Shown here: positions 25,582 to 37,313 of the stretch, piece by piece | Layout: each line of letters begins with the position of its first letter | Position numbering within the stretch: the stretch's first letter is position 1 | Assembly: GCA_022825505.1 (NCBI GenBank) | Contig: JAJDWR010000026.1 | Span: forward strand, 1-64,000 | Direction of reading: 5' to 3' | Length of the DNA stretch: 64,000 bases | From: Gammaproteobacteria bacterium | GTDB lineage: Bacteria; Pseudomonadota; Gammaproteobacteria; Steroidobacterales; Rariloculaceae | Notes under the pieces: model-generated | The model's input: the letters and a program-made list of their open reading frames with translations, nothing else | Databases searched by the model: none | Told to the model about the DNA's origin: nothing | Program-made: the position numbers and the translations under genes

Positions 25582-27336
25582 ATGCCAAGAATGACGCCCA
25601 GCGAGGCGTTCGTCGAAACGATGCGCGCCCATGGAGTGACGGACATTTTCGGAATCATGGGATCCGCGTTCCTGGACGCCATGGACATTTTCGAGCCCGC
25701 TGGAATCCGTTTCATACCGGTGGTGCATGAACAGGGCGCCGCACACATGGCGGACGGTTATTCGAGGGTGAGCGGCCGGCAGGGCGTCTGCATAGGCCAG
25801 AACGGGCCGGGCATCAGCAATTGCGTCACCGCCATAGCCGCCGCATTCTGGGCGCATTCGCCGGTCGTCATCGTAACCCCGGAGTCGGGGACCATGGGCA
25901 TGGGCCTGGGCGGGTTTCAGGAATGCAACCAGCTTCCGATGTTCCAGGAGTTCACGAAGTACCAGGCCCACCTGAACAACCCGGCCCGCATGGCGGAGTT
26001 GACGGGCCGCTGCTTCGACCGCGCGCTGTCGGAAATGGGGCCAACGCAGCTCAACATCCCGAGAGACCTCTTTTATGGCGACATCGATGTCGAGATACCG
26101 CAGCCGTCGCATCTGGACCGCGGGCCCGGCGGCGAAAAGACATTGGATGAAGCTGCCGAGTTGCTGAGCCTGGCAGAGTTTCCCGTCATCGTCTCGGGCG
26201 GCGGTGTCGTCAACGCCGATGCCATGGACGATTGCCGGATGCTGGCGGAACGCCTCGGTTCCCCGGTCGTCAACAGTTATCTCCACAATGACTCGTTCCC
26301 TGCGAGTCATCCACTGTGGTGCGGACCGCTCGGCTACCAGGGTTCCAAAGCCGCCATGAAGCTGATCGCAAAGGCCGACGTCGTGCTGGCGCTCGGTACC
26401 CGCCTCGGTCCCTTCGGCACATTGCCGCAGCACGGTCTGGACTACTGGCCCGAGAGGGCAAGGATCATCCAGGTCGATGCCGATCACAAGATGCTTGGAT
26501 TGGTCAGGAAGGTTTCGGTTGGCATCTGCGGAGACGCCGGTGCAGCGGCGAAATCCCTGTTGCATCGACTTCAGGGCAGGACGCTCGTATGCGACGCGAC
26601 CAGGGAAAATCGCGCGGCGAAGATCAGGATGGAAAAGGAAGCCTGGGAAACCGAACTGAACGATTGGATTCACGAGCAGGACGACTACAGCCTCGAATCG
26701 ATCGAGCGCGCCGGCAAGGGGTACCTGCATCCACGCCAGGTGCTGCGGGAATTGGAGCGAGCAATACCGGAGCATGCGATGGTATCCACCGACATCGGCA
26801 ACATAAATTCGATCGCCAACAGCTATCTGAGTTTCGAGGAACCGCGCAGCTTCTTTGCCGCAATGAGTTTCGGCAATTGCGGCTACGCGTTCCCGACGAT
26901 CATCGGTGCAAAGGTCGCTGCACCGGACCGGCCCGCGATCTCCTATGCCGGCGACGGCGCCTGGGGAATGAGCATGGGAGAAACCATGACCTGCGTGCGC
27001 GAGGACATACCTGTCACCGTGATCGTGTTCAACAACGGCCAGTGGGGCGCGGAAAAGAAAAACCAGGTTGACTTCTATGGGCGCCGATTCGTCGCAGGTG
27101 AGCTCAAGAACCCGAGTTTTGCCGGCATTGCACGAGCGATGGGCGCCGAAGGAATCACCGTGGACAGACTGGAAGATGTCGGACCGGCACTGACCGGAGC
27201 TGTCGACGCGCAGATGAACGACGGGAAGACGACGATCATCGAGGTTATGTGCACTCAGGAACTCGGCGATCCGTTCCGCCGCGATGCGCTGTCAAAGCCG
27301 GTACGCTACCTGAACAAGTACAAGGACTACGTCTGA
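25582..27336 (+). CDS. xsc: Sulfoacetaldehyde acetyltransferase
   Basis: This 584-residue thiamine diphosphate enzyme carries Xsc-specific runs: MTPSEAFVETM at the N-terminus, VHEQGAAHMADGYSRVSGRQG, GMGLGGFQE, KYQAHLNNPARMAELTGRCFDRA and GPTQLNIPRD. The ThDP-binding GDGAW...N segment is near residue 455. Xsc turns sulfoacetaldehyde and phosphate into acetyl phosphate and sulfite in taurine and other sulfonate breakdown. Pta normally completes the route to acetyl-CoA, and a pta fragment is indeed nearby but broken. I chose the ATG at 25582. An ATG at 25591 is possible. No taurine aminotransferase gene is in the window. Confidence 0.92.
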   Translation: MPRMTPSEAFVETMRAHGVTDIFGIMGSAFLDAMDIFEPAGIRFIPVVHEQGAAHMADGYSRVSGRQGVCIGQNGPGISNCVTAIAAAFWAHSPVVIVTPESGTMGMGLGGFQECNQLPMFQEFTKYQAHLNNPARMAELTGRCFDRALSEMGPTQLNIPRDLFYGDIDVEIPQPSHLDRGPGGEKTLDEAAELLSLAEFPVIVSGGGVVNADAMDDCRMLAERLGSPVVNSYLHNDSFPASHPLWCGPLGYQGSKAAMKLIAKADVVLALGTRLGPFGTLPQHGLDYWPERARIIQVDADHKMLGLVRKVSVGICGDAGAAAKSLLHRLQGRTLVCDATRENRAAKIRMEKEAWETELNDWIHEQDDYSLESIERAGKGYLHPRQVLRELERAIPEHAMVSTDIGNINSIANSYLSFEEPRSFFAAMSFGNCGYAFPTIIGAKVAAPDRPAISYAGDGAWGMSMGETMTCVREDIPVTVIVFNNGQWGAEKKNQVDFYGRRFVAGELKNPSFAGIARAMGAEGITVDRLEDVGPALTGAVDAQMNDGKTTIIEVMCTQELGDPFRRDALSKPVRYLNKYKDYV

Positions 27337-27360
27337 TCGGCGGACAGGATCGGGACGCAC

Positions 27361-28257
27361 ATGGCAGGCATCGGAAACAGTAGCGTCAACATCAGCCGAG
27401 GGTTGAAGGGCGTCTATTTCGAACGCTCGGCGATAAGCTTCATTGACGGTCGCGCAGGCGTGCTCAGGTACCGCGGCTATTCGATAAACGACCTGGCGCA
27501 ACACTGCACGTTTGAAGAGATCGGATATCTGCTGTTGATGGGAAAATTGCCTTCCGAATCCGATCTCACGAGGTTTGTTGACGCCACTCGCGCGGCGCGC
27601 AGCATACCGGATGATGTAACGGATTTGATCGGCACCATCCGGCATGGGCATCCGATGGAAGTACTGCGTACTGCCGTGTCGGCCCTCGGCAGCTTCGACA
27701 CGGACCTTGAGGACCGGACACCGGAAAAAGCGTTGAAAAACGGGATCGAGTTGACAGCCAGCCTTCCGACGATCGTGGCAACCCATTATCGCCTGCGAGA
27801 AGGCCTGGAGCCAATCTCCCCGGACCCTGAACTGTCTCACGCTGCAAACTTTCTGTACATGTTGAAAGGGGTCCGTCCCAGCGAACACGCCGCGACACTG
27901 ATTGACAAGGACCTGATCCTGCACGCCGAGCACGGTTCGAACGCCTCATCCTTCGCCGCGCGCGTGGTGACCGGTACCGGTGCGAACGTGTTTGCTGCCG
28001 TGACTGCCGCCATAGGCGCGTTGTCCGGGCCCGCGCATGGCGGGGCTGCCGAAAATGTAATGAAAATGGCAGAAGAAATCCGCGAGCCTGCGAAAGCGGC
28101 CGAGTACGTGCGTGCCAGGCGCAGGAATCGCGAGCCGATCATGAGAAAGCAACTCGATGGCGTCTCGATGCCATCGGCAAGTCCTACCGTCATCAGGCAG
28201 GCCTCGATCACACGAGCAGTGGGATACGATACGCCGGCAAGCATGGCGTCGGCCTGA
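27361..28257 (+). pseudogene. Citrate synthase family protein, truncated at its C-terminal third
   Basis: The first about 260 residues are a good short-type citrate synthase: VYFERSAISFIDG, LRYRGYSINDLA, HPMEVLRTAVSALG, LILHAEHGSNASSFAARVV and GALSGPAHGGAAENV. The sequence stops matching right after EPIM (ATG at 28141-28143), where the catalytic GFGHRVY block is expected. The remaining 38 codons read backwards through a pta fragment. The catalytic His and Asp of the large-domain end are therefore missing and the product cannot be an active citrate synthase as it stands. It follows xsc by 24 bp. A complete 2-methylcitrate synthase lies at 36150. Confidence 0.8.
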
Positions 28258-28616
28258 TTGGCGCGCAGCAGCGAACCGCCCAGAAACAAGGGCTTTCGGA
28301 TCAGGCGTCTCGCGATGCCCGGGCTGGACCCGGGCCGCAATTCAAGATATTGCTTGACGTAAAGGTCCTGGTCACCTGGCTCTTGCGGGTCGAGTATCGT
28401 GAGTCCATCGAGCGCAATGCCTGCTGCATCGGCTGCCGCGGTTATCTCGGATTTCGCTCCGATCAACACGCTTTGCGCAAGTTGACGATCACGCAGAACC
28501 CGCGCGGCCGCCAACACACGCTCATCGGTGGCTTCGGGAAGTACAAGAGCCAGGACACGCGATTCGAGCTTCCTTGCGAGTCGACCCAGTGTCGAGTCAA
28601 GCCTGCTCTGTCGCAT
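28140..28616 (-). pseudogene. pta: Phosphate acetyltransferase, N-terminal half only
   Basis: Reading from an ATG at 28616 on the minus strand, about 160 residues match the first half of the PTA domain: ALVLPEATDERVLAAARVLRD, VLIGAKSEI, RKPLFLGGSLLRANQADAMLAGV and LADGIETPSSCFLM. The similarity ends at that final Met, where the strand runs into the reversed citrate synthase fragment. The reading frame stays open to 27837, but that part is antisense to citrate synthase. A full enzyme has about 320 residues. Pta normally pairs with Xsc to make acetyl-CoA from acetyl phosphate. Confidence 0.78.
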
Positions 28617-28653
28617 CAGAGCCCGCCAGGAGCGTCAATGGCAGGCGCAATCG

Positions 28654-30177
28654 TCACTTCCCGGGTGACCCGTTTCCGAATTCGCCGGTATCGAGGCGAA
28701 CCTGGTACCGATCCAGGCGGCGCTTCAGCGACGGTGCAAGGATGTACAAGCCGAGAATATTGGGGACGCAAATCAGGAACACGAGCGCATCGGAAAAATC
28801 CAGCACCGCCCCAAGCTGTATCGAACAGCCCAGTATGGCGAACAGGCAAAACACCGCCTTGAAGCCGAGCTCGGCAACCCGGCCTTCTCCAACGAGGTAA
28901 GTCCATCCTTTCAGGCCATAGTAAGACCATGCAATCATCGTCGAAAACGCGAACAGCAAAGCGGCGATTGCGAGTGCATAGGGCGACCAGGAAATATTGC
29001 GCTCGAACGCATACGAGGTCATTTCAATTCCACCGAGACCCTCGGTAAAGACCGGTTCGTAGTACATTGTGGTAATAATCACCAATGCCGTCATGGTGCA
29101 GATCACGACTGTGTCGATGAAGGGTTCCAGCAGCGCCACGAATCCTTCGGTAATCGGCTCATTGGTTTTCACCGCGGAATGGGCTACGGCCGCGGACCCG
29201 ATGCCAGCCTCGTTCGAAAAAACTGCCCGCTGAAACCCGATGATCATGATTCCGAGAGCTCCGCCGCCCGTAGCCTCTGCGCTGAACGCGCCACTGACGA
29301 TGGCACGAAAGGCAAAGGGCAGCGCATCGTGGTTCATGGCAATGATGAACAACGCACTGACCACGTAGAGTACGGCCATGAACGGGACGATTTTCCCGGT
29401 TACCCGGGCGATACTCCTGATTCCACCAATAATGACAAGTGCGACCAGTACCGCGATTCCCGATCCGAACAGCCAACCCTTGTCGTGGAACCAACTTGAA
29501 TCCAGGCCGCCTGTCACGTTAAGGAACTGGATATAGGCCTGGTTGGACTGGAACATGTTGCCTATTCCCATGCAGCCAACGATGAGTCCCAGGGCATAGA
29601 AGTTCGCGATGAACTTGCCCAGTCGCGGCGCCCCCACTTCCTTCAGACCGCGCTCGAGATAGTACATCGGCCCCCCTGAGACCGTGCCATCGGCATTTTC
29701 GCGGCGATAAATCGTTCCGAGTGCGCACTCCGCAAATTTTGTCGACATGCCAAGCAGACCGGCGAGGATCATCCAGAAGGTCGCACCGGGTCCTCCGATG
29801 GAAATTGCCACGGCAACGCCGCCTATATTCCCGATGCCAACCGTGCCGGACACGGCAGTTGCCAGCGCCTGGAAGTGAGAAACTTCGCCACTGTGATCGG
29901 GACTGGAGTAGTCGCCCCGAACGAGTTTCAAAGCGTGCCTGAAACCGCGAACGTTGATGAATCGGAAGTAGAAAGTGAAGAAAACAGCGCCGATGACAAG
30001 CCAAAGGACGACCAACGGCAGGTCCGCCCCGAAAACAGGAACAGTAAAGAAGACGAACTCCGATACAAACGTCGTCAAGGGACGAACCGCGGCTTCGACC
30101 GCCTCATCGAAACTGGCGGCATTGGCCATGGCCGGGAAACAACAGAGAGAAAACAGGCTTCGATGGATGCGTGGCAC
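28654..30177 (-). CDS. Alanine/glycine:cation symporter (AGCS family)
   Basis: This protein of about 507 residues has some 10-11 membrane helices and AGCS signatures: QALATAVSGTVGIGNIGGVAVAI, GPGATFWM, GGPMYYLERGL and FSNEAGIGSAAVAHSAVKTNEP. It probably imports small amino acids, or possibly taurine-like compounds given the neighbouring xsc, using sodium. The N-terminus is uncertain. The ATG at 30129 gives MANAASFDEAV, but the preceding residues (RSLFSLCCFPAMANA) look like a signal peptide with an AxA site, which favours the GTG at 30177. Reading further upstream would run into the tRNA gene. The pta fragment begins 37 bp after its stop. Confidence 0.85.
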   Translation of the reverse strand: MPRIHRSLFSLCCFPAMANAASFDEAVEAAVRPLTTFVSEFVFFTVPVFGADLPLVVLWLVIGAVFFTFYFRFINVRGFRHALKLVRGDYSSPDHSGEVSHFQALATAVSGTVGIGNIGGVAVAISIGGPGATFWMILAGLLGMSTKFAECALGTIYRRENADGTVSGGPMYYLERGLKEVGAPRLGKFIANFYALGLIVGCMGIGNMFQSNQAYIQFLNVTGGLDSSWFHDKGWLFGSGIAVLVALVIIGGIRSIARVTGKIVPFMAVLYVVSALFIIAMNHDALPFAFRAIVSGAFSAEATGGGALGIMIIGFQRAVFSNEAGIGSAAVAHSAVKTNEPITEGFVALLEPFIDTVVICTMTALVIITTMYYEPVFTEGLGGIEMTSYAFERNISWSPYALAIAALLFAFSTMIAWSYYGLKGWTYLVGEGRVAELGFKAVFCLFAILGCSIQLGAVLDFSDALVFLICVPNILGLYILAPSLKRRLDRYQVRLDTGEFGNGSPGK

Positions 30178-30254
30178 TGGTCTGACGCAATTGCCCGGAA
30201 TTCCGAAACCGGAAACGTCTGCCGTTTGTTCCGGAATGGACCGGCTTGGGTTTA

Positions 30255-30328
<74 letters not shown>

Positions 30329-30427
30329 GCCGGGGGTGAAGATTACCACCACCTCCGATGCGCGTGTTCGCTTTCCCTATTCGAACCCGCGGCGGTACGA
30401 TCATCTTCAGGCAAAGGAGGCCATGCG

Positions 30428-31936
30428 ATGACCTACACCGCGTTTCAGATCATTACGATCTTGGTTTACTCATTCGTTCTCATTGTCGGATTGGGCGTGC
30501 TGGTCCTGGCGGTCCTTTTCGTCAATGATGTCTTCCAGACGAAAAACGCCATCCGCAGGAACTTCCCCGTCATTGGCCGGTTCCGCGGGCTGTTCGAGCA
30601 CCTCGGCGAGTTCTTCCGCCAGTATTTCTTCGCCATGGACCGCGAGGAACTGCCCTTCAACCGGGCGGAGCGGTCCTGGGTCGACCGCGCTTCCCTGGGG
30701 ACGGACAACACGATCGCATTCGGCTCTACCCGGGACCTGCGGCCCGTCGGCACGGTCATCTTCGTCAACTGCGCCTATCCCGTGCTGGACCGGGATGTCG
30801 CCGGACCCGCGCCGGTCACGCTGGGGCCTTACTGCGCCCATCCGTATACCACGTCATCGCTCTTCAACATTTCCGGCATGAGCTACGGCGCCATTTCGCG
30901 CCCGGCCACGCTGGCGCTCTCCAACGGCGCCCGCATGGCCGGCTGCTGGCTCAACACCGGGGAAGGCGGAGTGTCGCCTCATCACCTTGCGGGAGGCGCC
31001 GACATCGTGTTCCAGATGGGGACCGCCAAGTACGGCGTCTGCGAGGTTCCCGGGACGCTCTCGGAAGACAGACTGCGGCAGGTCGCCGACCACGAGCAGG
31101 TCAGGATGTTCGAGATCAAGCTCAGCCAGGGCGCAAAGCCCGGCAAGGGGGGCATCCTCCCCGGCGTCAAGGTCACCGACGAGATCGCCGCCATACGCGG
31201 CATCCCTGCCGGCCGGGACTCATTGAGCCCGAATCGCCACCTGGACGTGGACAGCGCGGCGGAACTGCTTGACCTGATCGACCGAGTGCGCTCGATCACC
31301 GGCAAACCCACCGGATTCAAGTCGGTCATCGGCGCCTACGCGTGGCTGGACGAACTGTTCGAGGAAATCCTGAAGCGCGGGATCGAGAGTGCGCCGGACT
31401 TCGTCGCCGTGGACAGCGGCGACGGCGGCACCGGCGCCGCGCCCATGCCGCTGATGGACAATGTCGGACTGCCCATTCGCGAGAGCCTGCCCCTGATGGT
31501 CGACCGGCTCGACAGGCACGGCCTGCGCGACCGAATCAAGGTCATCGCCAGCGGCAAGCTCATCACCCCGGCCGAGGCCGCCTGGGCCTACTGCGCCGGC
31601 GCCGACTTCGTGGTTTCAGCCCGCGGATTCATGTTCGCCCTGGGCTGCATCCAGGCCCTGCAGTGCAACCGGAACACCTGCCCCACCGGCATCACGACCC
31701 ACAACAAGCGGCTCCAACGCGGACTCAACCCGCAAAACAAGGCGGTCCGCGTCAACCAATACGCCCGCCAGATGAACAGGGAAATCCAGATCATCGCCCA
31801 CTCCTGCGGCGTCCGAGAACCGCGCAGACTACGCCGCCATCACTGCAGAATCGTCACCGAAACCGGCCGCTCCGTCCCCCTCGACGAACTCAACCCCAAC
31901 GTCACGCCCAACCGGGATTACGCGACAGCGGGCTGA
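30428..31936 (+). CDS. Membrane-anchored FMN-binding glutamate-synthase-like protein
   Basis: This 502-residue protein starts with a strong transmembrane helix (IITILVYSFVLIVGLGVLVLAVLF). A glutamate synthase large-subunit FMN domain follows: NISGMSYGAISRPATLALSNGARMAGCWLNTGEGG, FEIKLSQGAKPGKGGILPG and VDSGDGGTGAAPMPLMD. A cysteine cluster (CIQALQCNRNTCPTGI) could hold the 3Fe-4S cluster. There is no amidotransferase domain. Related stand-alone proteins are annotated as FMN-binding glutamate synthase family, with unproven activity. AGGAGG precedes the start. It is convergent with rpoD, with only six bases between the stops. Confidence 0.83.
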   Translation: MTYTAFQIITILVYSFVLIVGLGVLVLAVLFVNDVFQTKNAIRRNFPVIGRFRGLFEHLGEFFRQYFFAMDREELPFNRAERSWVDRASLGTDNTIAFGSTRDLRPVGTVIFVNCAYPVLDRDVAGPAPVTLGPYCAHPYTTSSLFNISGMSYGAISRPATLALSNGARMAGCWLNTGEGGVSPHHLAGGADIVFQMGTAKYGVCEVPGTLSEDRLRQVADHEQVRMFEIKLSQGAKPGKGGILPGVKVTDEIAAIRGIPAGRDSLSPNRHLDVDSAAELLDLIDRVRSITGKPTGFKSVIGAYAWLDELFEEILKRGIESAPDFVAVDSGDGGTGAAPMPLMDNVGLPIRESLPLMVDRLDRHGLRDRIKVIASGKLITPAEAAWAYCAGADFVVSARGFMFALGCIQALQCNRNTCPTGITTHNKRLQRGLNPQNKAVRVNQYARQMNREIQIIAHSCGVREPRRLRRHHCRIVTETGRSVPLDELNPNVTPNRDYATAG

Positions 31937-31942
31937 CCCGGA

Positions 31943-33757
<1,815 letters not shown>

Positions 33758-33835
33758 CCTGCCTACGATCCAATCGATGCAAACGAGTAATTTTAACGGA
33801 ATCTGCGGTTATTTTCAGAACGGGTAATTGACCCG

Positions 33836-35620
33836 TCAGGACCCGTCGAAGTTCCCGCGCAAATTGCGCAGGGATTCCTGAATCTCCGTGATTTCGGCGC
33901 GCTCTTCGGACGATAGCGGTGACCTGGACAACAGGGCCTGGAGCCGCTTCTTCTTTTCCTCGGCGACGATCCTTTGCAGCATCTCCTGAAGTACGGCTGC
34001 GGCCGCCTCCTCCGAATCCAGCGGTGCACTGTCCATCAGGCGCCCGAGAAAGCGGCCCTCCCTGTCGTCGCGGAATCGTTCGAGCAACTGGGCCGGCACG
34101 ATTTCCGGGTTCTCGCCCACGGTCTCCAGCAGCCGATGAAGCAATCGCGCGCCGGGCTGGCCGACCCCGGACAGGTCGGGTATCCCGGCCAGTTTCGCGA
34201 CAATGGCGGGGTAGTTCAGCACGAGGCCGATCGCCCGGCGAATCAGCGTTCCGCGGGAGCGGTCCGGCGTAGCCCCGGCATCGTCCGGGACGCTGCCGCC
34301 CCCGGCGGGGGGCCGTGAGGCGACGGCCTTCTCCAGTTCCCGCTCCAGGGCATCGCCGCTCACCCCGATCGTTTCCGCGACCTGTCCGAGAAGCAACTCC
34401 CGATACACGCCCGCCGGCAACCGCGAAAGCAGGGGCCTCGCCAGCGCCGCCAGGCGCGACCGTCCGTCCGCGCTGGACAGATCGGCCCGGGACCGCAGTT
34501 CGCCGAGCATGAATTCGGACAGCGGCACGGCGGCGTCCCTGCACTCGCGAAACGCTTCGGCGCCTCCCGAGCGCACCAGCGAGTCCGGGTCCTCGCCTTC
34601 CGGCAACAGCAGGAACTTCAATTCCACTTGCCCGCCCGCGTGGGGCAGCGCCGTCTCCAGCGCCCGCCACGCCGCCTTGCGGCCGGCGCGGTCGCCGTCG
34701 AAGCAGAAGATGACCCGCTGGGCGATGCGGGTCAGGTAGCGGATGTGCTCGACCGTGGTGGCGGTTCCCAGGGTCGCGACGGCAGGGCCGATGCCGTGCT
34801 GCGCGAGGCTCGCCACGTCCAGGTAGCCTTCCACGACGAGGATCTCGTCGGGCCGCCCTGTCCCGGCCGGCCCGCGCTGCCGCGACTCGTAGAGGCCGTA
34901 AAGCGCCCGGCTCTTGTGAAACACCGGCGTTTCGGGCGAATTCATGTACTTGGGTTCCCCCTCCCCCAGGAGCCGGCCGCCGAAACCGATGACCCGGCCC
35001 CGGGGATCGCGGATGGGAAACATGATCCGGTCGCGGAACCGGTCGTATACCCGGCCCTTCTCGTTCCTGATGGCCAGTCCCGCCTCGAGGAGTTGCTCTT
35101 TCCGGCGCTCGTCCGTGCCCAGTGCGCGAAGCAGGGTATCCCACGAGTCGGGCGCGTATCCCATCGCGAATCGCGCCGCCGTACGGCCTTCGATGCCCCG
35201 GTCCTTGAGGTAGGCGACCGCCCCGGGATCGTTCCTGAGCGCCGCGCGGTAAATCCGGTCGGCTTCCGCCAGCAGTTGGTAGAGGCTGCCGCTGTCGCGC
35301 CGGCGATCCGCCGGTCCCGCCTCCCTGGGCACCTCCAGGGCGAGCATCTCCGCCAGCGCTTCCACGGCATCGACGAATTCGAGGTTCTCGTAATTCATCA
35401 GGAAGCCGATGACGGTGCCGTGCGCGCCGCATCCGAAGCAGTGGTAGAAGCCCTTCTGGGCGCTGACCGTAAAGGAGGGTGTCTTCTCGTCGTGAAACGG
35501 GCACGGCGCCTTGTAGTCCCTGCCGGCCTTGACCAGATTGACCCGCCGCCCGATCACATCGACGATGTCGGCGCGCGCGACCAGATCGTCGATGAAGGAT
35601 TGGGGAATGCGCCCGTTCAT
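33836..35620 (-). CDS. dnaG: DNA primase
   Basis: This 594-residue primase begins MNGRIPQSFIDDLVARADIVDVI. The N-terminal CHC2 zinc finger (CPFHDEKTPSF...YHCFGCGAHG) is followed by the catalytic core with FGGRLL and KYMNSPETPVF, and the TOPRIM domain with EGYLDV and FDGDRAG. A C-terminal DnaB-interacting region completes it. It makes RNA primers at the replication fork. I place the start at the ATG at 35620, where family similarity begins. An ATG five codons upstream (35635) is possible. It lies between rpsU and rpoD as in most Gammaproteobacteria. Confidence 0.95.
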   Translation of the reverse strand: MNGRIPQSFIDDLVARADIVDVIGRRVNLVKAGRDYKAPCPFHDEKTPSFTVSAQKGFYHCFGCGAHGTVIGFLMNYENLEFVDAVEALAEMLALEVPREAGPADRRRDSGSLYQLLAEADRIYRAALRNDPGAVAYLKDRGIEGRTAARFAMGYAPDSWDTLLRALGTDERRKEQLLEAGLAIRNEKGRVYDRFRDRIMFPIRDPRGRVIGFGGRLLGEGEPKYMNSPETPVFHKSRALYGLYESRQRGPAGTGRPDEILVVEGYLDVASLAQHGIGPAVATLGTATTVEHIRYLTRIAQRVIFCFDGDRAGRKAAWRALETALPHAGGQVELKFLLLPEGEDPDSLVRSGGAEAFRECRDAAVPLSEFMLGELRSRADLSSADGRSRLAALARPLLSRLPAGVYRELLLGQVAETIGVSGDALERELEKAVASRPPAGGGSVPDDAGATPDRSRGTLIRRAIGLVLNYPAIVAKLAGIPDLSGVGQPGARLLHRLLETVGENPEIVPAQLLERFRDDREGRFLGRLMDSAPLDSEEAAAAVLQEMLQRIVAEEKKKRLQALLSRSPLSSEERAEITEIQESLRNLRGNFDGS

Positions 35621-35739
35621 GGGTCCGTCTAGCATAACCCGAAGCGGTCCCGGAGGCGCCGTCGAGCCGGCTCAGGTTTTTCGGGCCCGATGGGACTTTC
35701 GGACCGGGCGCACGCCATGTCAGCGCGCGGGGGCGGAGA

Positions 35740-35955
35740 TCAATAGAGTTGCCGGCGTCTGGCAAGCTGCCTTGCCTGGCGCTTGACATGCCGCTTGACG
35801 GCAGCGGCCTTCTTGCGCTTGCGCTCCTGCGTGGGCTTTTCGTAGTACTCGCGCCGCCGTAACTCCGTCAACACCCCGGCCTTTTCGCAGGCACGCTTGA
35901 AGCGCCGCAGTGCTGCGTCGAAGTGTTCGCTCTCCTTGACCCGTACGCCTGGCAT
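35740..35955 (-). CDS. rpsU: 30S ribosomal protein S21
   Basis: This 71-residue, highly basic protein has the S21 family N-terminus ([50 protein letters not shown]). Length matches E. coli S21. It is the first gene of the macromolecular synthesis operon with dnaG and rpoD. A leader with a GC hairpin and T-rich tail lies upstream. Confidence 0.97.
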   Translation of the reverse strand: MPGVRVKESEHFDAALRRFKRACEKAGVLTELRRREYYEKPTQERKRKKAAAVKRHVKRQARQLARRRQLY

Positions 35956-36009
35956 CGAGTATTCCCGCTCTCCAATTCAAGGCCCCCGGCCGGTTGCCGG
36001 CCGTCGTCC

Positions 36010-36061
36010 TCAAGACAAGACAAACAAGCCGGCAAATGCCGGCGCGTAGCCGCCAATGATA
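36010..36061 (-). promoter_or_regulatory. rpsU leader: candidate -10 box and hairpin with T-rich tail
   Basis: On the minus strand a TATCAT box (36061-36056) is followed by a perfect GCCGGC-ATTT-GCCGGC hairpin (36043-36028). A T-rich stretch (TTGTTTGTCTTGTCTTG, 36027-36011) comes next, and the rpsU start is about 55 bases beyond. The hairpin plus T-rich tail resembles an intrinsic terminator or attenuator, which could stop read-through from prpC or adjust operon expression. The -35 region is weak. Confidence 0.45.
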
Positions 36062-36149
36062 GCCCCCGACAGCGCGGACTGCAAAGAATTTGTGATACTG
36101 CTTGTGCGGTTCCTGCCGCCGGCAGTGCACGGCCCGCCGGCCCGGGGAA

Positions 36150-37271
36150 TCAGTCCCGTTCGGCCAGCGGCGCCCAGGGCCTGAGGCCCGGCCCAGTGTA
36201 CTCCGCCCCGGGCCTGATGAGCTTGTTGTCCGCGCGCTGCTCGAACACATGCGCCGACCAGCCGGTGATGCGCGAACACACGAAGATCGGCGTGAACAGG
36301 TACGTCGGAATGCCCATGAAGTGGTACACGATGGCGGAATAGAAGTCCGCATTGGCGAACAGCTTCTTCTCCTCCCACATGACCCGCTCGATCGCTTCGG
36401 ACACGGCATACAGATGCTCGTCGCCGACTTCCCCGGCCAGCCGCCGGGACATGCGCTTGTTCACCGCGTTGCGCGGGTCCACCCGCGTGTACACCCGGTG
36501 GCCGAAACCCATGATCAGCTCCCGGCGGGCCAGCATTCCGCGCACGCCCGATTCGGCGGCCTCGGGGGAATCGAAGCGCTGGATCAGCTCCATGGCCGCC
36601 TCGTTGGCCCCGCCGTGCAGCGGGCCGCGCAGTGCGCCGATGGCGCCGGCGATGGCGGAGTGAAAGTCCGACAGCGTGGCGGTGATCACCCGGGCGGTGA
36701 AGGTCGAGGCGTTGAATTCGTGCTCGGCGTAGAGGATCAGCGAGGTGTCCAGGGTGCGCCGGTGCAGTTCGCCGGGCGGGGCGTCGTGCAGCAGGTGCAG
36801 GAAGTGACCCGCGACGCTGTCGTCGCCGGTGGAGGTATCGATGCGCTTGCCGTCAGTGTGAAATCGGTGCCAGTACAGCAGCATGGACGGGAACGCGGAG
36901 AGCAGGCGGTCGGCCGCGTCGCGCTGCTGCGAGAAGTCCGTCTCCGGTTCCAGGTTGCCCAGCACCGAGCAGCCGGTGCGCAGCACGTCCATGGGATGGG
37001 TGTCGGCGGGGATGGATTCCAGGGCTTGTTTCAGCGCCCCCGGCAGCGAGCGTAGCGACTTGAGCTTTTCCCGGTAGGCGGCGAGTTCGCCGGCGTCGGG
37101 CAGGCGCCCGTGATGGAGCAGGTGGGCGACTTCCTCGAAGCAGGCGTTGTCGGCCAGATCGTAGATGTCGTAGCCACGATAGGTGAGCCCTGCGCCCTCC
37201 TTGCCCACTGTGCAGATGTCGGTCCGGCCGGCAATGACGCCCGCCAGGCCGCCCGTCTTTTTCTGACTCAT
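36150..37271 (-). CDS. prpC: 2-methylcitrate synthase
   Basis: This 373-residue protein is a short-type citrate synthase with the start KKTGGLAGVIAGRTDICTVGKEGAGLTYRGYDI typical of PrpC. LILYAEHEFNASTFTARVI, GALRGPLHGGANEAAME and GFGHRVYTRVDPRN carry catalytic histidines, and the catalytic Asp lies in the FANADFYSAIVYHFMGIP region. It condenses propionyl-CoA with oxaloacetate. Methylisocitrate lyase lies 42 bp upstream in the same direction, so a prpBC operon is clear. No prpD or acnD is seen in the window. Confidence 0.92.
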   Translation of the reverse strand: MSQKKTGGLAGVIAGRTDICTVGKEGAGLTYRGYDIYDLADNACFEEVAHLLHHGRLPDAGELAAYREKLKSLRSLPGALKQALESIPADTHPMDVLRTGCSVLGNLEPETDFSQQRDAADRLLSAFPSMLLYWHRFHTDGKRIDTSTGDDSVAGHFLHLLHDAPPGELHRRTLDTSLILYAEHEFNASTFTARVITATLSDFHSAIAGAIGALRGPLHGGANEAAMELIQRFDSPEAAESGVRGMLARRELIMGFGHRVYTRVDPRNAVNKRMSRRLAGEVGDEHLYAVSEAIERVMWEEKKLFANADFYSAIVYHFMGIPTYLFTPIFVCSRITGWSAHVFEQRADNKLIRPGAEYTGPGLRPWAPLAERD

Positions 37272-37313
37272 GTCGATCCCTGTGTCTGCCAGTCAAACAT
37301 CGTGAGGATATCG

